From contig NZ_DHNR01000003.1 of NCBI RefSeq assembly GCF_002409645.1, positions 1 through 5,639 on the forward strand: a DNA stretch of 5,639 nucleotides. The letters are read 5' to 3'. Positions 5,571-5,639 of this stretch are shown here, piece by piece (within the stretch, counting starts at the first letter, position 1; each line of letters begins with the position of its first letter). A program made the translations under genes and the position numbers. This DNA comes from Acetobacter sp. UBA5411. Lineage in GTDB: Bacteria; Pseudomonadota; Alphaproteobacteria; Acetobacterales; Acetobacteraceae. The notes under the pieces were generated by a model. The model was not told the DNA's origin, did not search any database, and was given only the letters and a program-made list of their open reading frames with translations.

Positions 5571-5639
5571 TCAGGAGTCGTGTTCGTCTTTCTCGGACGG
5601 GACATCAATGTCGGAACTGATGTCGTCGGCATCATCATC
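5571..5639 (-). CDS. C-terminal end of an unidentified gene with an acidic tail (partial)
   Basis: On the minus strand the frame entering at 5639 reads DDDADDISSDIDVPSEKDEH followed by Asp-Ser and a TGA stop at 5573-5571. Eleven of the 22 visible residues are Asp or Glu. Such an acidic tail is typical of disordered C-termini of soluble proteins, but it cannot identify the family. The frame is open to the window edge and the gene converges on clpS. Because only 22 codons are visible, a chance open frame cannot be excluded. Confidence 0.55.
   Translation of the reverse strand, partial: DDDADDISSDIDVPSEKDEHDS

Noticed and set aside
1..5639. CRISPR array, insertion sequence, integrase or toxin-antitoxin genes
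   Set aside because: No regularly spaced direct repeats, no transposase or integrase motifs and no small paired genes were found on either strand.

Overview
The window looks like ordinary chromosomal DNA from an alphaproteobacterium, most likely an acetic acid bacterium (Acetobacteraceae). This is inferred from the gene set: an E. coli-type membrane-associated quinone-linked D-lactate dehydrogenase, a peptidoglycan DD-carboxypeptidase close to clpS, and moderately high GC with AT-richer gaps. No sequence search was possible, so the taxonomy is an inference. I see no insertion sequence, phage gene, CRISPR array, tRNA or rRNA.

Layout from left to right. A complete minus-strand D-lactate dehydrogenase gene, dld (64-1776), follows a 255-bp gap. 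That gap holds a strong intrinsic terminator (1970-2000) belonging to the next minus-strand gene, a small exported protein of unknown function (2032-2517). A 91-bp divergent gap separates that gene from prmC (2609-3463, plus strand), the methyltransferase that modifies peptide-chain release factors. prmC has a perfect TATAAT only five bases before its ATG and no Shine-Dalgarno sequence, so its mRNA may be leaderless. prmC converges, across a 63-bp gap with a hairpin, on a minus-strand D,D-carboxypeptidase gene (3527-4741). A 316-bp gap without a convincing gene then precedes clpS (5058-5387, plus strand), the N-end-rule adaptor for ClpAP. The last 69 bases encode the acidic C-terminus of a minus-strand gene that continues beyond the window.

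The genes are mostly single transcription units on alternating strands and do not form one pathway. They cover D-lactate oxidation at the membrane (Dld), translation termination (PrmC), cell-wall trimming (carboxypeptidase) and regulated proteolysis (ClpS). The usual partners prfA (for prmC) and clpA (for clpS) are not next to them here.

The least explained sequence is the 183-bp gap between clpS and the converging partial gene. It folds into a roughly 118-nt element with a 23-bp interrupted closing stem and two internal hairpins. Its non-canonical pairs favour the plus strand as the RNA strand. It is either an undescribed structured RNA or a small palindromic (MITE-like) element, and it is the best candidate here for something new.
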